A DNA stretch of 64,000 bases from Acidobacteriota bacterium (GCA_003225555.1 QIAM01000006.1:203353-267352), one strand, 5' to 3'; counted from the first letter of the stretch, positions 16,509 to 25,734 are shown. Translations and numbers: made by a program. Notes: generated from the sequence alone by a model not told the origin.

Positions 16509-18473
16509 TTACGGGGTGCCGGACGGCGCTCCCGCGATCGCCCATGAGAACGCGAGAAACGACGACGCCGTCAGATCAATCGCCGGTTCAACCGTCGAAT
16601 AGGACTGTACGTTGTCCTGGAAGACGGCGCCGTTGCCATTGAATTGCGCGAAACTATCCACCGCATTCGGCGGACACGTCACCATCCCACTCAGGGTCCC
16701 TTTGGCGGCAAACGAATTCGGGCCTTCCACCGCGGCGCCGAGTAGGAAAGGAGGGCCGTTCGGCGGCTTCGCGACCAGGTTCGTGACTTGGTGCTGCATG
16801 CACAGAGGGAACGTGCCGCCATCGCCTACGATCAGCGATGTCCCCCACGCATTCGCCCCCAGCACGTTAGCCTGCCAGCGAATTCCGTACGTCGCATACG
16901 CGGTTGAGCCAGCCAGGTTGTCGTATTCATTCCCCATAACCACCAGCCCCTCTCCGTGCGACGTCGTGTCGAACATGTTCCATGGAAATCCGAAGCCGAA
17001 AGGATCCTTCCCGGCCTGGGTCACAGCCTTGTCCAACTGCTTCTTCAAGTCCGCAAGCAGCGCCGCTTCTGAAGTGGCAAGCCCGCTCGGATTTCCCGCC
17101 AGGACAATGGCACGGTAAAGCTCGAAGTGGGCCAGTCCGCTCACGTCGTAGAGATTCAAGGTGTCCGCAGCGTCGTTCGGCCCGGTCATATATGCATTGG
17201 CCCAGGTCGCGGCCTTCTGCAGGTAGTACATCGGATCGGTGTGCGGCAGCCCAGGCGGGAGATTGGTCGCACCTTGCAAGGCGAAGTACAACTCCGTCGC
17301 ACCCCATTCCAAGTCATCCCGCCACTCGGTTTCTGGATAAAAATCAAACGGGCCCACGGTCAGCAGATTTCCCGTCGGAGCAGTATTCGCGAGATCGAAA
17401 ATATGCTCCGCCGATAGCAGGCACTGATTTGCATAGGTCGAGTCACTGGCCGAGAACAGTTTGTAGCAAAGGGCAAACGAAGCGGCCAGGCGTCCTGCGA
17501 TGTTAGGACTGATTGAAGCTCCCGCCCCTCCCGCCGTGTTTTGAAACACTGGCCGGTTGCAGACGTACTGATACGGTGCTGCGCATCCCTGATAGTTATC
17601 GTCTGCCTGCGGCAGCCGCCAGATGTCGTGATCGCCCGCATAATTGCGTCCGCCTGATGCCACCGCCACCTGGTAGTACAGAGTCTGGTTGTTGTCGACC
17701 CACATCTTCTGCAGCCAATCCAGCCCGAACCGCGCCTCCGACGTAAAGTTCGACGAGCTCGAGCCCGAGCCCATCTGTCCGGGAAAGTCGCGGACCCCCA
17801 CCAGCATCATCGCCACCGTATAGCTGTGAGTCTCAACGAACTTCATATAGTCGCCCGCATCCCACCAGCCGCCTGAAGCATCGACCACGGCGCCGGTCGC
17901 CGTGAGCGGGCCTGCGTTGTCTTTCCTGTCAAACGGGGGAGTGAAGTACGCTTTCGCGCTCTGATCGTTCAGGTGGCCTGGTGCCGTACGCAAAGCGTTC
18001 GGGATGTAGTTCGGTCCGTCCCTCGAAGTTTCGTAGTAGTAGAGAGCATTTGCCAGCGGAGTGGTATAGAGATTCGACGCCGTGTCGATTTTGAAGCTGG
18101 GCGACGTTGCCGCAATCGGAGACGCCACCGAAATTGTGTATGTTCCCGCAGTTGATACCGAGTCGAAATCGAGCGCATAAACGCTGCTGAAAGCTCCCCA
18201 GGCTCCCAGGCTCGTCCCGACCCCGGCCGAATAGACGGTAGTACCGCTGGAGTTCTTGACCGCGAAAGTGGCTCCAGCCTCAGAACCACTCGCCATCAGG
18301 TACCCGCGTTTCGGGGAGCTTCCCACATAGCCAACTTGGTTCACGCGAATAAAGGCGCTGGATCCTCTCGCAGCATGGGCCAGGTCGGCCAACGCGAAAA
18401 CCGTAAGCGCCACAATAAGGAGGAGGTGGGACAGAAGGCGGGCGTGAGCGGAATGCCCGGTGTGATCAGCCAT
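16509..18473 (-). CDS. Secreted GH9 endoglucanase with N-terminal Ig-like domain
   Basis: The 654-residue protein has a signal peptide ending near residue 35 (LAHAARG). The N-terminal cellulase Ig-like domain (about 40-130) starts with the typical IRVNQVGYV. The (alpha/alpha)6 catalytic domain includes GGWWDAGDYMKF (201-212), with the catalytic Asp pair, and the C-terminal YSTVEPAIDLTASS with the catalytic Glu near 629. Family 9 enzymes cleave beta-1,4-glucans by inversion. No carbohydrate-binding or anchoring domain is present. Together with the GH18-like gene downstream it suggests use of plant or fungal polymers. Confidence 0.9.
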   Translation of the reverse strand: MADHTGHSAHARLLSHLLLIVALTVFALADLAHAARGSSAFIRVNQVGYVGSSPKRGYLMASGSEAGATFAVKNSSGTTVYSAGVGTSLGAWGAFSSVYALDFDSVSTAGTYTISVASPIAATSPSFKIDTASNLYTTPLANALYYYETSRDGPNYIPNALRTAPGHLNDQSAKAYFTPPFDRKDNAGPLTATGAVVDASGGWWDAGDYMKFVETHSYTVAMMLVGVRDFPGQMGSGSSSSNFTSEARFGLDWLQKMWVDNNQTLYYQVAVASGGRNYAGDHDIWRLPQADDNYQGCAAPYQYVCNRPVFQNTAGGAGASISPNIAGRLAASFALCYKLFSASDSTYANQCLLSAEHIFDLANTAPTGNLLTVGPFDFYPETEWRDDLEWGATELYFALQGATNLPPGLPHTDPMYYLQKAATWANAYMTGPNDAADTLNLYDVSGLAHFELYRAIVLAGNPSGLATSEAALLADLKKQLDKAVTQAGKDPFGFGFPWNMFDTTSHGEGLVVMGNEYDNLAGSTAYATYGIRWQANVLGANAWGTSLIVGDGGTFPLCMQHQVTNLVAKPPNGPPFLLGAAVEGPNSFAAKGTLSGMVTCPPNAVDSFAQFNGNGAVFQDNVQSYSTVEPAIDLTASSFLAFSWAIAGAPSGTP

Positions 18474-18493
18474 GGGACACCGCCTTTAGTGAA

Positions 18494-18510
18494 CGGTTTT
18501 AATAAAACGG
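18494..18510. promoter_or_regulatory. Imperfect palindrome upstream of the GH9 gene
   Basis: CGGTTTTA and ATAAAACGG form an almost symmetrical 17-bp element about 20 bp upstream of the GH9 start. It has the size and placement of an operator, but no regulator is identifiable. Confidence 0.25.
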
Positions 18511-18644
18511 ATGAATGGTGATACTTCCCCCGTAACCCTGTCAATAGGGGAATCCCCCGATTCGGCGCCTTTTAGACGGCAGCGATGTGCATAACCCAGG
18601 CGGTCGTCTCGCGCACGACTCCTGGTAGACTCTTTGGCAGTTGT

Positions 18645-18815
18645 TTATTTGATAGACGGTTTAGCAGGCGTATTGGCTTGCCTCTGCAGCCGATGTTCTT
18701 TCTCATCCAGCAGGCTGTTGAGTTCAGCAATGAGAGCGTGGAATTTTTCCGGGTCTGGCTCGGCGGCGATTTGCGCCGCCAGTTGCATCAATCGTTCTCG
18801 TTTCTCGCCTTGCAC
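18645..18815 (-). CDS. Small helical hypothetical protein (56 aa)
   Basis: GTG 18815 opens a 56-codon frame preceded by GAGGGG at 9-nt spacing; ATG at codon 10 is an alternative. The protein is charged and helical (EPDPEKFHALIAELNSLLDE, then KEHRLQRQ). It resembles, from memory, short proteins of about 45-60 residues with a DPEKF...LIxELNxLLDEKExRL pattern that are frequent in Acidobacteria. Function is unknown. It lies upstream of the GH9 gene on the same strand. Confidence 0.5.
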   Translation of the reverse strand: MQGEKRERLMQLAAQIAAEPDPEKFHALIAELNSLLDEKEHRLQRQANTPAKPSIK

Positions 18816-18951
18816 CAGATCATTCCCCTCGCCGACCGAAGGCAGTCGCGGCCAATGAACACCTTGGATATATCAGAAACGATAAAAAGGGTTCAAGCAG
18901 AGACTGACTCGGCAGCCGGCGCGTCCAGCGGAATCCGCGGCATCTAGAAAT

Positions 18952-19263
18952 CTATTTGTCGGTGGCTTTTCGGTCTGGCTGTTTCCAGACGTAGAAGTTC
19001 TTTTCGTCGGCCAGCGTTTCGATGAGCAGCCCTTTGGAACCCGCGGCACGATGAATCGCTGAGCGCAGGTTCGCCAGTTCCACGCCCAGATCGCCGAGGG
19101 GAATTTCCAGCGCGGAGCCCGGCTGCGCCGTCTCCAGTTCCGCAAGAATCCCTGCAATCAGCTCATGGTGCTTGCCCCGCCTGCCCCGATCAAGGCTGGA
19201 GACCTCGACCCGACGATATTTCAAATTCGATGCTGAGTCTCTGGGCTTAGGACCCGTTGCCAT
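18952..19263 (-). CDS. Conserved-looking hypothetical protein (103 aa)
   Basis: ATG 19263 has a good ribosome site (GAGGGA, 8 nt upstream). The protein starts MATGPKPRDSAS, has a basic segment (RGRRGKHHELIAGILAELE) and a C-terminal part ending in LLIETLADEKNFYVWKQ. It carries no signal peptide or membrane helix. The family is not recognised; the basic, helical make-up would suit a small nucleic-acid-associated protein, but this is a guess. The frame extends upstream without a better start. Confidence 0.5.
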   Translation of the reverse strand: MATGPKPRDSASNLKYRRVEVSSLDRGRRGKHHELIAGILAELETAQPGSALEIPLGDLGVELANLRSAIHRAAGSKGLLIETLADEKNFYVWKQPDRKATDK

Positions 19264-19467
19264 TGGCCGTTCCCTCACTGACGCAACGCCACAATACCAT
19301 AAGTTCGCTTTCAAAACAACTGCAATTGTACGATATTTATACGTTACATATATATAAGAACAGAGGGGCTTTCTGCGAGGGGCTGCGTCGTTTCCACAGT
19401 TGTCTACAGAAACCCAATATTTCCAACCTATTTCCACCCTTTTTTAGGAGGGAGGGTAAGCTCCAGT

Positions 19468-19783
19468 GTGAAGAAGAATGAAGAGGAAAGAAGATGGACG
19501 AGAGATTGGTGTTCTCAAATGACGAAAGAGGTATGGCAGGCGCTGCAGAAGGCTGTGATGCTCGAAACGAATCCGCTGGAACTCAGCAAAGAAGATTGAC
19601 CTTGACAATACAGCCATCCATGAACGGATTGACGAGTTGGCGAACAACCAGGACATCAATTCGACCGAAGAGCGGCAACAGATTATGGACGCCCTGAGTG
19701 ATTTCCAGAGCCTTCAACGGCGGAACAGCGAGACACCTGTTGCCACGGCGAGCAGCCATGAAATGCACGAGGGAGCAGTATGA
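19468..19783 (+). pseudogene. Small gene with a frame change, coupled to the next gene
   Basis: The first frame opens at GTG 19468, behind a very purine-rich GGAGGGAGGG, or at ATG 19519. It reads MTKEVWQALQKAVMLETNPL and stops at TGA 19597. Coding-like sequence continues one frame on (LDNTAIHERIDELANNQD, EERQQIMDALSDFQSLQ) to TGA 19781, which overlaps the ATG of the next gene as ATGA. One inserted or deleted base near 19595 would explain it. Family unknown. Confidence 0.4.
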
Positions 19784-19962
19784 ACCGCATGTGCCGCAAG
19801 CTGAGAGCATCGTCATGGCGGCGGCCGCGGTTCGCGGCTTTCGCGCTTCGCCATGCCCGAATTGTGACTGATCCGAAAAAGTTGGCCCGGCTAAACGCCG
19901 AAGTTGCGGACCGAAGACGAAGAGAAGAAGCCGAGCAACCAGTGCATTCGATGGATGCTTAG
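19780..19962 (+). CDS. Small basic hypothetical protein (60 aa)
   Basis: ATG 19780 has GGGAG 6 nt upstream and overlaps the previous stop (ATGA), implying translational coupling. The product is rich in Arg and has a helical C-terminal half (DPKKLARLNAEVADRRRREE). It converges with, and overlaps by four bases, the PilT-like gene. No family is recognised. Confidence 0.45.
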   Translation: MNRMCRKLRASSWRRPRFAAFALRHARIVTDPKKLARLNAEVADRRRREEAEQPVHSMDA

Positions 19963-21071
19963 AATCCCTTCGCCTTCAGTTGCGTGTCCAGATCTTCCGG
20001 ATGAATCGATCGCACCATGGCCTCCTCACGAGTCAATTCTCTCTGAGCGACCAGTTGCGCCAGCGATTCCTCCAGCGTGAACGATCCCACCTTGCGCGTG
20101 ATGGTGATCTCCTGATGCAGATGTTGCAGCGCGTTCTTGCGGATATGCTGCCGCGCCCCGTAGCCGACCATCAACAACTCTGCCGCGGGAATGCGTCCTC
20201 CGGACCGGCGCGGCAGCAGGCTCTGCGTCAGCATCGCAGACAATGCCATGGCCATCTCCGCCCGGATGGAGTGTTGCCGCTCTTGGGGAAAAGAATCCGC
20301 GATTCGTGAAACCGTCGACGCTGCATCGGTGGTATGCAACGTGGTGAAGACCAGGTGTCCCGTTTCCGCGGCCGACAGCGCTATGCGCGCCGTTTCAGGA
20401 TCCCTCATCTCTCCCACGACGATTACGTCAGGCGCCTGCCGCAGTGCCGCTCGCAGAGCGGCAGGGAAGTCGGGGGCATCCGCGCCAATCTCCACCTGCT
20501 CGATGACGCTGCGCACATGAGTGTGCTCGTACTCGATCGGATCCTCGATGGTAACAATGTGCCGAGAATCCCGCTGATTCATTTCGTTGACCAGAGCCGC
20601 CAATGTCGTAGTCTTTCCCGAGCCCGTCGCGCCTCCAATGATGACCAGGCCGCGCTTCAACTGCGCCAGGGCCCCCACGCCGGGCGGCAGGTTGAGCTCT
20701 GCAAGTGAGGGCACCTTCGACGGGAGCGCCCGAATCGCAGCTGCCGCGCGCCCGCGCTCATGATGCAGGTTGATGCGAAAACGCCCCAGCCCCGGCACCC
20801 GGTAAGACGCGTCCGCGATGTGGTCTTGCCTGTAATTCTCGGCCGCGTGCGGGGCCAGGGCCGGAAGGACGGCAGCTTCGATCTCTGGCCCGGTGAGCGG
20901 GGTGGACTCAATCTTGCACGTCTCTCCTTCCACGCGGATCGACGCTGGCGCGTCCGCGATAAGCAGCAGATCGCTACCCTTCTCGGCGACCAGTTGCTCC
21001 AGCCAGCGATTCAGCCTCAGCGCAGCTTCCGATTGCGTGGTTTCAGTCTCAAGTCCTCGATTGGGCACCAT
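19959..21071 (-). CDS. PilT-like type IV pilus retraction ATPase
   Basis: The 370-residue protein is a PilT/GspE superfamily hexameric ATPase. Walker A GATGSGKTTT is near residues 147-156, the Asp box is TIEDPIEYEH, Walker B is VIVVGEMRDPET and the His box is HLVFTTLHTTDA. The N-terminal PAS-like domain contains GSDLLLIADAPASIRVEG, matching the PilT 'SDLH' region in degenerate form (SDLLL). Length is normal for PilT/PilU. No other pilus gene is adjacent, so it may be one of several paralogues. Confidence 0.85.
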   Translation of the reverse strand: MVPNRGLETETTQSEAALRLNRWLEQLVAEKGSDLLLIADAPASIRVEGETCKIESTPLTGPEIEAAVLPALAPHAAENYRQDHIADASYRVPGLGRFRINLHHERGRAAAAIRALPSKVPSLAELNLPPGVGALAQLKRGLVIIGGATGSGKTTTLAALVNEMNQRDSRHIVTIEDPIEYEHTHVRSVIEQVEIGADAPDFPAALRAALRQAPDVIVVGEMRDPETARIALSAAETGHLVFTTLHTTDAASTVSRIADSFPQERQHSIRAEMAMALSAMLTQSLLPRRSGGRIPAAELLMVGYGARQHIRKNALQHLHQEITITRKVGSFTLEESLAQLVAQRELTREEAMVRSIHPEDLDTQLKAKGF

Positions 21072-21231
21072 AGTCCTTAATTCTAGAAGTTACCAAGCCA
21101 TTCATAAACAGCTTTAGGAAGAAGTATGGGACTGCCTGAAAATATCCCGCTGCGGGGATCGGAGACGAGATTCCGTTTTAGGACATCAATTTTGAAGCGG
21201 GACGAGTCCGAATGCGTATTGACAAGGGTGC

Positions 21232-21247
21232 AGTTTGGGGCCAAACT
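21232..21247. promoter_or_regulatory. Palindrome AGTTTGGGGCCAAACT
   Basis: Seven-base perfect arms around a GG centre lie 45 bp upstream of the GAF-TonB gene start and just after a TTGACA word (21219-21224). It could be an operator; no matching -10 at standard spacing was found. Confidence 0.3.
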
Positions 21248-21291
21248 CCGCTATAGACGTTGATCTTCAGTTTTGCTGCGCCTCTTCTGCC

Positions 21292-22665
21292 ATGGTGTAT
21301 TACTCGACGTCGGGGCCTGATCCTTTGCCGCCTGCTTTTCCCGAGGGTGGCGGAGTCTTCGTCCAACCTGCCGATGGAACGGGTCCTTCCCAAGCCCAAC
21401 CTCTACCGGAAACTGATCTCGCGGACCTGACGGCGAGATTTGCGGCATCGGGTGGTCCGGGGCTTTCGCCGGAGCTGTCGACGGAGCTGGCGCTCGAAAT
21501 TGTGCTGCATGAAATCGTGGAACAGACCTGCCTCGCGACTGGGGCGACCGGGGCGGCGATTGTGCTGGAGCGAGACGGGGAAATGGTTTGCCGGGCCAGC
21601 GCCGGGCCCACTGCTCCTGAGTTGGGAGCACGGCTGGATGGAGGAGCGGGGCTGTCGGGAGAGTGCATTCGAACGCGGGAAGTGCAGCGCTGCGAGGACG
21701 CTTCGGTTGATTCGCGGGCGGACGGAGAGGCATCGCGACGCCTGGGAGTGCGGTCGGTGATGGTGCTGCCGCTGGTACATGAAGAGAAGGTCGTGGGAAT
21801 CTTCGAGGCATTTTCTTCGCGAGCCTCGGCTTTCGGGGAGCGCGACGAGCAGACACTGGAGGCGCTGGCGGGGCGTGTCCTGAAGAATTTGGAGAGGGCA
21901 GCGCAGCCTGTTGGGAGAACGGATGCTGTGTCGGATTGGCAATTGGCTGAACTGATTACGCCATCTGGGTCTCGCCGCGCACTGGATATTGTGACTTGGG
22001 CCTTAGGGGTGATCGTTCTGGTTTCTGCGGTGTGGCTCGGTACACGGGCTGTTCAGCGTGTTACGCTGCGGAGAGCGGAGGTGCAGTCGGCTCCGGCGAA
22101 AGCTGAAGCGTCAGGCGTGCAGGTCGGCGAGTCTGTAAGTGGAAGAGTTGAGGGAGTTCGTTCGGAGCAAAGTTCCCCTGCTGCTGCGAGGCCGGCTTCG
22201 CCGAAGGCGCCGCCGGGCGCGGGTCGCGGAAGTAGCGCGTCGGTACCCGAAGGCGGGTTGCTTGTCTATGAAAACGGCAGAGAGGTGTTTCGCATGGCTC
22301 CCACGCCGGGGCAGGCCTTGAATCGGGGGGAAGGGAGCGGAGTCGAGCGAGCGTCGACGGTCGAGAGTGAGGGAATCGTAAAGTTGGCTCCGGATGCTGC
22401 CGAAGATAGCTTAGTACATCGCGTGGAACCAGAATATCCCGAGCAGGCACGGCAGCAGCAAATCCAGGGAGCGGTCGTGCTTGAGACGCGCATCAATCCA
22501 GACGGTATTGTCGGAGACCTCAAGGTCGTGAGCGGTCATCCCCTGCTTGCCGATGCCGCCATGGCTGCGGTGAAGCAGTGGCGATTCAGGCCGCACTCCG
22601 TGAATGGCCGACAGGTCGAGATGCAGACCCGCGTTACGATAAAGTTCACGCTAGCGGCGGACTAG
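21292..22665 (+). CDS. GAF domain - TM helix - TonB C-terminal domain protein
   Basis: Counting from ATG 21292 the protein has 457 residues. An N-terminal GAF-type domain (about residues 50-210) includes ATGAAIVLERDGEMVCRASA and LGVRSVMVLPLVHEEKVVGI. One membrane helix follows (about 243-262, WALGVIVLVSAVWLG). A Pro/Ala/Ser-rich linker leads to a TonB C-terminal domain (HRVEPEYPEQARQQQIQGAV ... KQWRFRPHSVNG) that would lie in the periplasm. The topology suits a cytoplasmic sensor joined to a periplasmic TonB-like arm. No ExbB/ExbD genes are near. A TTG at 21235 is a less likely start. Confidence 0.75.
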   Translation: MVYYSTSGPDPLPPAFPEGGGVFVQPADGTGPSQAQPLPETDLADLTARFAASGGPGLSPELSTELALEIVLHEIVEQTCLATGATGAAIVLERDGEMVCRASAGPTAPELGARLDGGAGLSGECIRTREVQRCEDASVDSRADGEASRRLGVRSVMVLPLVHEEKVVGIFEAFSSRASAFGERDEQTLEALAGRVLKNLERAAQPVGRTDAVSDWQLAELITPSGSRRALDIVTWALGVIVLVSAVWLGTRAVQRVTLRRAEVQSAPAKAEASGVQVGESVSGRVEGVRSEQSSPAAARPASPKAPPGAGRGSSASVPEGGLLVYENGREVFRMAPTPGQALNRGEGSGVERASTVESEGIVKLAPDAAEDSLVHRVEPEYPEQARQQQIQGAVVLETRINPDGIVGDLKVVSGHPLLADAAMAAVKQWRFRPHSVNGRQVEMQTRVTIKFTLAAD

Positions 22666-22711
22666 GGCTAACCTGCGGTCTATAAGTTCTCTTACCTGCC
22701 AGTCACCCCTG

Positions 22712-24322
22712 TCACAACGAACCCAGGAAAGCTAACAGGTTTGCCTGATCGGTTGGGCTGAGAGATTCGTAATTCAATAAAACAGTACCGGCTTCACCGC
22801 CATGCCTGCGGATCGCCACGTCGATCGTCTTCAAACTATTGTCGTGCATCAAGCCGCCCGCTTTGGTGAGCATGTTGGACAGACCCCACAAAGGTGCGGT
22901 CCTCCACATAGTCAACGAGGCCTGCCCTACGTTGTCGGGCTGGAACGGAATCCCGCCACCGTCTGCGGGGCCCATATCGTGAAGCAGAAAGTCGGAGTAA
23001 GGGTTGAACGTAACATTGCTGAGAGATGGGATTACTCCGGTTTGTCCGCCGTTCGTGGTCCTCAGCGTCACATTTGCCTGTGTCGTAAAACTCTCGATAT
23101 GGCAAACATTGCACCCGATAGTTTCAAACACGGTGTGGCCGGCCGTAGTCTGGTCCGTCGGTGGCTGGGGTGGAATGGGAGCTAACAGAGCCGTGAATTG
23201 GGTGATCTTGATCATGTTCGCCTGATTCACGTCCTGGGGGCTGTTGGCGTCCGGTTGACAGTTCGGCGGATACGGCCTGCCCTGAGGCAAGTGTTCATTG
23301 GGATGGAATGCGCTAGCCACGCCGAATGGTCCCGCGGCTGTGGTAATTCCCAACTCATTGAATTCGGCGTCGGCATTGAATTGGAACAGGGAAACTATAT
23401 TCAGTTTCTGTCCGAATTTTCCGGGACGAATAACCCCGTTTTCGTCCGGCACCATGTTGGCTGTACCCGTAATTCCGAAGGGCTTTTGCACGGCGACATT
23501 GGCAAGGATTGAGGAGTCGGGGATATTGTCCACCAAACCCAGGCCAAACAATTGAGGCGATCGAACCAGATTATTCACTGTCGCATCGGCCGGCACGACT
23601 TCGTGAGGCAAGTTCGTCGCGTTTCCTCCACCTGACGGTGCCAGGCCTGAAGTTGTCGCAGCGTAGGTGAAACTCGTTGACGATGGCACGCTAAGAATAG
23701 AAAACGTACCGTTATAGCCGGAAACTGGCACGCCGGATATCTGCGCAGTTTGCCCGGGTGCAAATGCATGTGTGCTGGTTGTGGTGATGGTCACCGTGGT
23801 GCCGGACTGGTTTGCGCCGACAGGTGAGGCTGCAATATTCATGGTATTGCATCCGGGAAGAGTGCCGAAAACCGAATTGGCAGTTCCGTGATTGACTGGT
23901 CCGCCTTCATTCTCTGGAAACGTACCGTTGCCATCGAGGTAGTTGAACGTGCCATCAGGATTCCCCTTTCCATAACGCCTGCCCGTTTGAGAGCTGGTGT
24001 CTCCCGCGGTCCCGGTGAGCACGTTAACTCCGGCACCGTGGCAGGTGAAACACCCGGTTCGAGTCAACACTGGTCCCAGGCCGCGAATGGGATCCCACTT
24101 GATCGTGAAAGTGCCATAGCCACCATTGAAAAGACCGGTGATCGTTGAATTGAGTCCGGCGAGAGGACCACCAAATTGTCCGACAGTAGGAGGCGGCGGT
24201 GGTGGTGGCGGGCACTTAGGGCAAACCGCATCCACTTGTCGGACAAAACGAGATGGAGTCAGCAGGATTGTTAGCACTACCAACGTGAACGTGGCCAGTA
24301 GGCGAAGCTTGCGCACCTTCAT
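22712..24322 (-). CDS. Dihaem c-type cytochrome, DUF1111-like, with Ig-like insertion
   Basis: The 536-residue exported protein has a signal peptide followed by a proline run. It has two haem c sites, CFTCH (90-94) and CNVCH (403-407). FGLGLVDNIPD and the C-terminal GLMHDNSLKTIDVAIRRHGG match the DUF1111 'thiol oxidoreductase'/dihaem peroxidase-like family. Between the two haem regions, about residues 166-236 form a Thr/Ser-rich beta domain (VTITTTSTHAFAPGQ, GVPVSGYNGTFSI) of the kind found in surface repeats. AGGAG lies 6 nt before ATG. The electron partner and substrate are unknown. Confidence 0.7.
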   Translation of the reverse strand: MKVRKLRLLATFTLVVLTILLTPSRFVRQVDAVCPKCPPPPPPPPTVGQFGGPLAGLNSTITGLFNGGYGTFTIKWDPIRGLGPVLTRTGCFTCHGAGVNVLTGTAGDTSSQTGRRYGKGNPDGTFNYLDGNGTFPENEGGPVNHGTANSVFGTLPGCNTMNIAASPVGANQSGTTVTITTTSTHAFAPGQTAQISGVPVSGYNGTFSILSVPSSTSFTYAATTSGLAPSGGGNATNLPHEVVPADATVNNLVRSPQLFGLGLVDNIPDSSILANVAVQKPFGITGTANMVPDENGVIRPGKFGQKLNIVSLFQFNADAEFNELGITTAAGPFGVASAFHPNEHLPQGRPYPPNCQPDANSPQDVNQANMIKITQFTALLAPIPPQPPTDQTTAGHTVFETIGCNVCHIESFTTQANVTLRTTNGGQTGVIPSLSNVTFNPYSDFLLHDMGPADGGGIPFQPDNVGQASLTMWRTAPLWGLSNMLTKAGGLMHDNSLKTIDVAIRRHGGEAGTVLLNYESLSPTDQANLLAFLGSL

Positions 24323-25107
24323 AGAGGCTCCTTAAATTTTTATCAAGAACCGGTCCCCATAGCCCAAACAAGAAAATGATCGGATGCGAATTTCTAACCA
24401 AAAGGTCCACATCCTAAATTTGTTGTAAACACAAAGTGAGGGTTGAAGTTCTTGACCATGGATCAAATAAGCGCAAGGGCTCTTAGCGGGGGGAGTTAAA
24501 CTGCGGCGTGGCAAAGGCAGAGCAACGAGCGAGTACCTACTGGAGCCACACTTCGTTAAATGCGCTATTCGAACCCGCATGACCACACAATGCAAAATAG
24601 GGCCCGACCTGCGTAAGCGCGAATTGTGCTCGCAGTGATTGTCTCTGTCAAGATGAAGATTATTGCGGACACCACCTTAGTGCTATAAGAACACGGCGTT
24701 AGGAAGGAATTCGCCCCTCGCAGAGTCGGGAATGCGAATCTTGATAGTAACGACCTCCATGGGTAACCTCGGGTAACAGTCGCTGGAAGTTTGACAATCG
24801 GTGAAGTTGGGGCCTTTCTTCTCCAGAGCATAGATTTTTTCGTACCACTAACGTGCCATCTAATGAAGTCTTTTGTCACTAGAGGCTTTTTTCCTCTTGC
24901 AGGAAGTTGCAGGCCTCGATAGACTGCGTTCACTTGATGTTTCGTTGTTCCCCCACCAGGGTTCGGTGGATCCGACTTAGCTGCACTCCCCCTTTTAATC
25001 GGACGTAAAGAAGCACCAATTGTCGTCGTCGTTCCTGACAAAGGAACCAACGCCATATCTGCGCGCACTTTCGTAAATGCCGCGGATGTGACTGAAAGGG
25101 CGGAGCT
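24323..25107. other. Long intergenic region before the exopolysaccharide locus
   Basis: No gene with a ribosome site or family character is visible in these 785 bases between the divergent DUF1111 gene and the antiterminator gene. Long frames on the minus strand here lack homology. A short hairpin (AGAGG-CTTTTTT-CCTCT, about 24881-24897) and several T-rich runs suggest regulatory leader sequence. The promoter of the long plus-strand locus must lie here but no clear -35/-10 pair was found. Confidence 0.4.
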
Positions 25108-25680
25108 ATGAATGGAGGTACGCGGGTGATGGAAGCTGATATCGCTGGGACGGCCGCTTGTGCGGGGGTGCTCAATCAGGCGCGCTGGTACGCGGTCCGC
25201 ACCCGGTCTCGCCACGAGAAGTTAGTCGCGCGGCAGCTGGAGAACCAGGGAATCGAGTCGTTTCTTCCCGTCGTCACGAAGGTGCATAACTGGAGCGACC
25301 GTCGCAAGCAGGTGGAAGAACCCTTATTTTCCGGTTACACCTTCCTGCGCATGATTCATTCATCCGACGAGCGGGTTCGTGTTCTTCGCACGCAAGGCGT
25401 CGTCGGATTCGTCGGAGTCCAAGGTAGTGGGATTCCTATCCCCGATCACCAGATCGAGGACGTTAAAACTCTCCTAAATAGCAAGATGGCCTACCAGGAA
25501 CGTCCATTCCTCCACATCGGACAGCGAGTGCGGGTCCGCGGTGGAGCACTCGATGGGATGGAAGGAATCCTGGTCGCAGAGAACGGCGATCGCAGCCTGG
25601 TCATCTCTGTGGAGCCAATTCAGCGATCGTTATGCGTGCGGGTTGCCGGTTACGACGTGGAAGCAGTCTCCCGTTCCTAA
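25108..25680 (+). CDS. NusG-like transcription antiterminator, UpxY family
   Basis: The 190-residue protein is a specialised NusG paralogue. The NGN domain spans about residues 26-130 (RWYAVRTRSRHEKLVARQLE). A KOW motif lies near residue 140-160 (GQRVRVRGGALDGMEGILV). UpxY/RfaH-type proteins bind RNA polymerase and let it read through long polysaccharide operons. Its position as first gene of a 30-kb one-directional exopolysaccharide run fits that role. ATG 25108 (GGAG close by) or ATG 25129 (GGAGG, 11 nt) could be the start. Confidence 0.87.
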   Translation: MNGGTRVMEADIAGTAACAGVLNQARWYAVRTRSRHEKLVARQLENQGIESFLPVVTKVHNWSDRRKQVEEPLFSGYTFLRMIHSSDERVRVLRTQGVVGFVGVQGSGIPIPDHQIEDVKTLLNSKMAYQERPFLHIGQRVRVRGGALDGMEGILVAENGDRSLVISVEPIQRSLCVRVAGYDVEAVSRS

Positions 25681-25734
25681 TCCCACCTCGATAAGAAAAA
25701 ACCACCTTAGACGTTGTTACGAGGCTCAAATCTT

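Noticed and set aside
24509..24524. TGGCAAAGGCAGAGCA as a sigma-54 promoter
   Set aside because: GG and GC spacing fits but the -12 half is poor and it is about 580 bp from the next gene.
25093..25110. GGGCGGAGCTATG resembling the RfaH ops/JUMPstart word GGCGGTAGC
   Set aside because: It lies directly at the antiterminator's own start codon and includes its ribosome site, so the likeness is probably chance.
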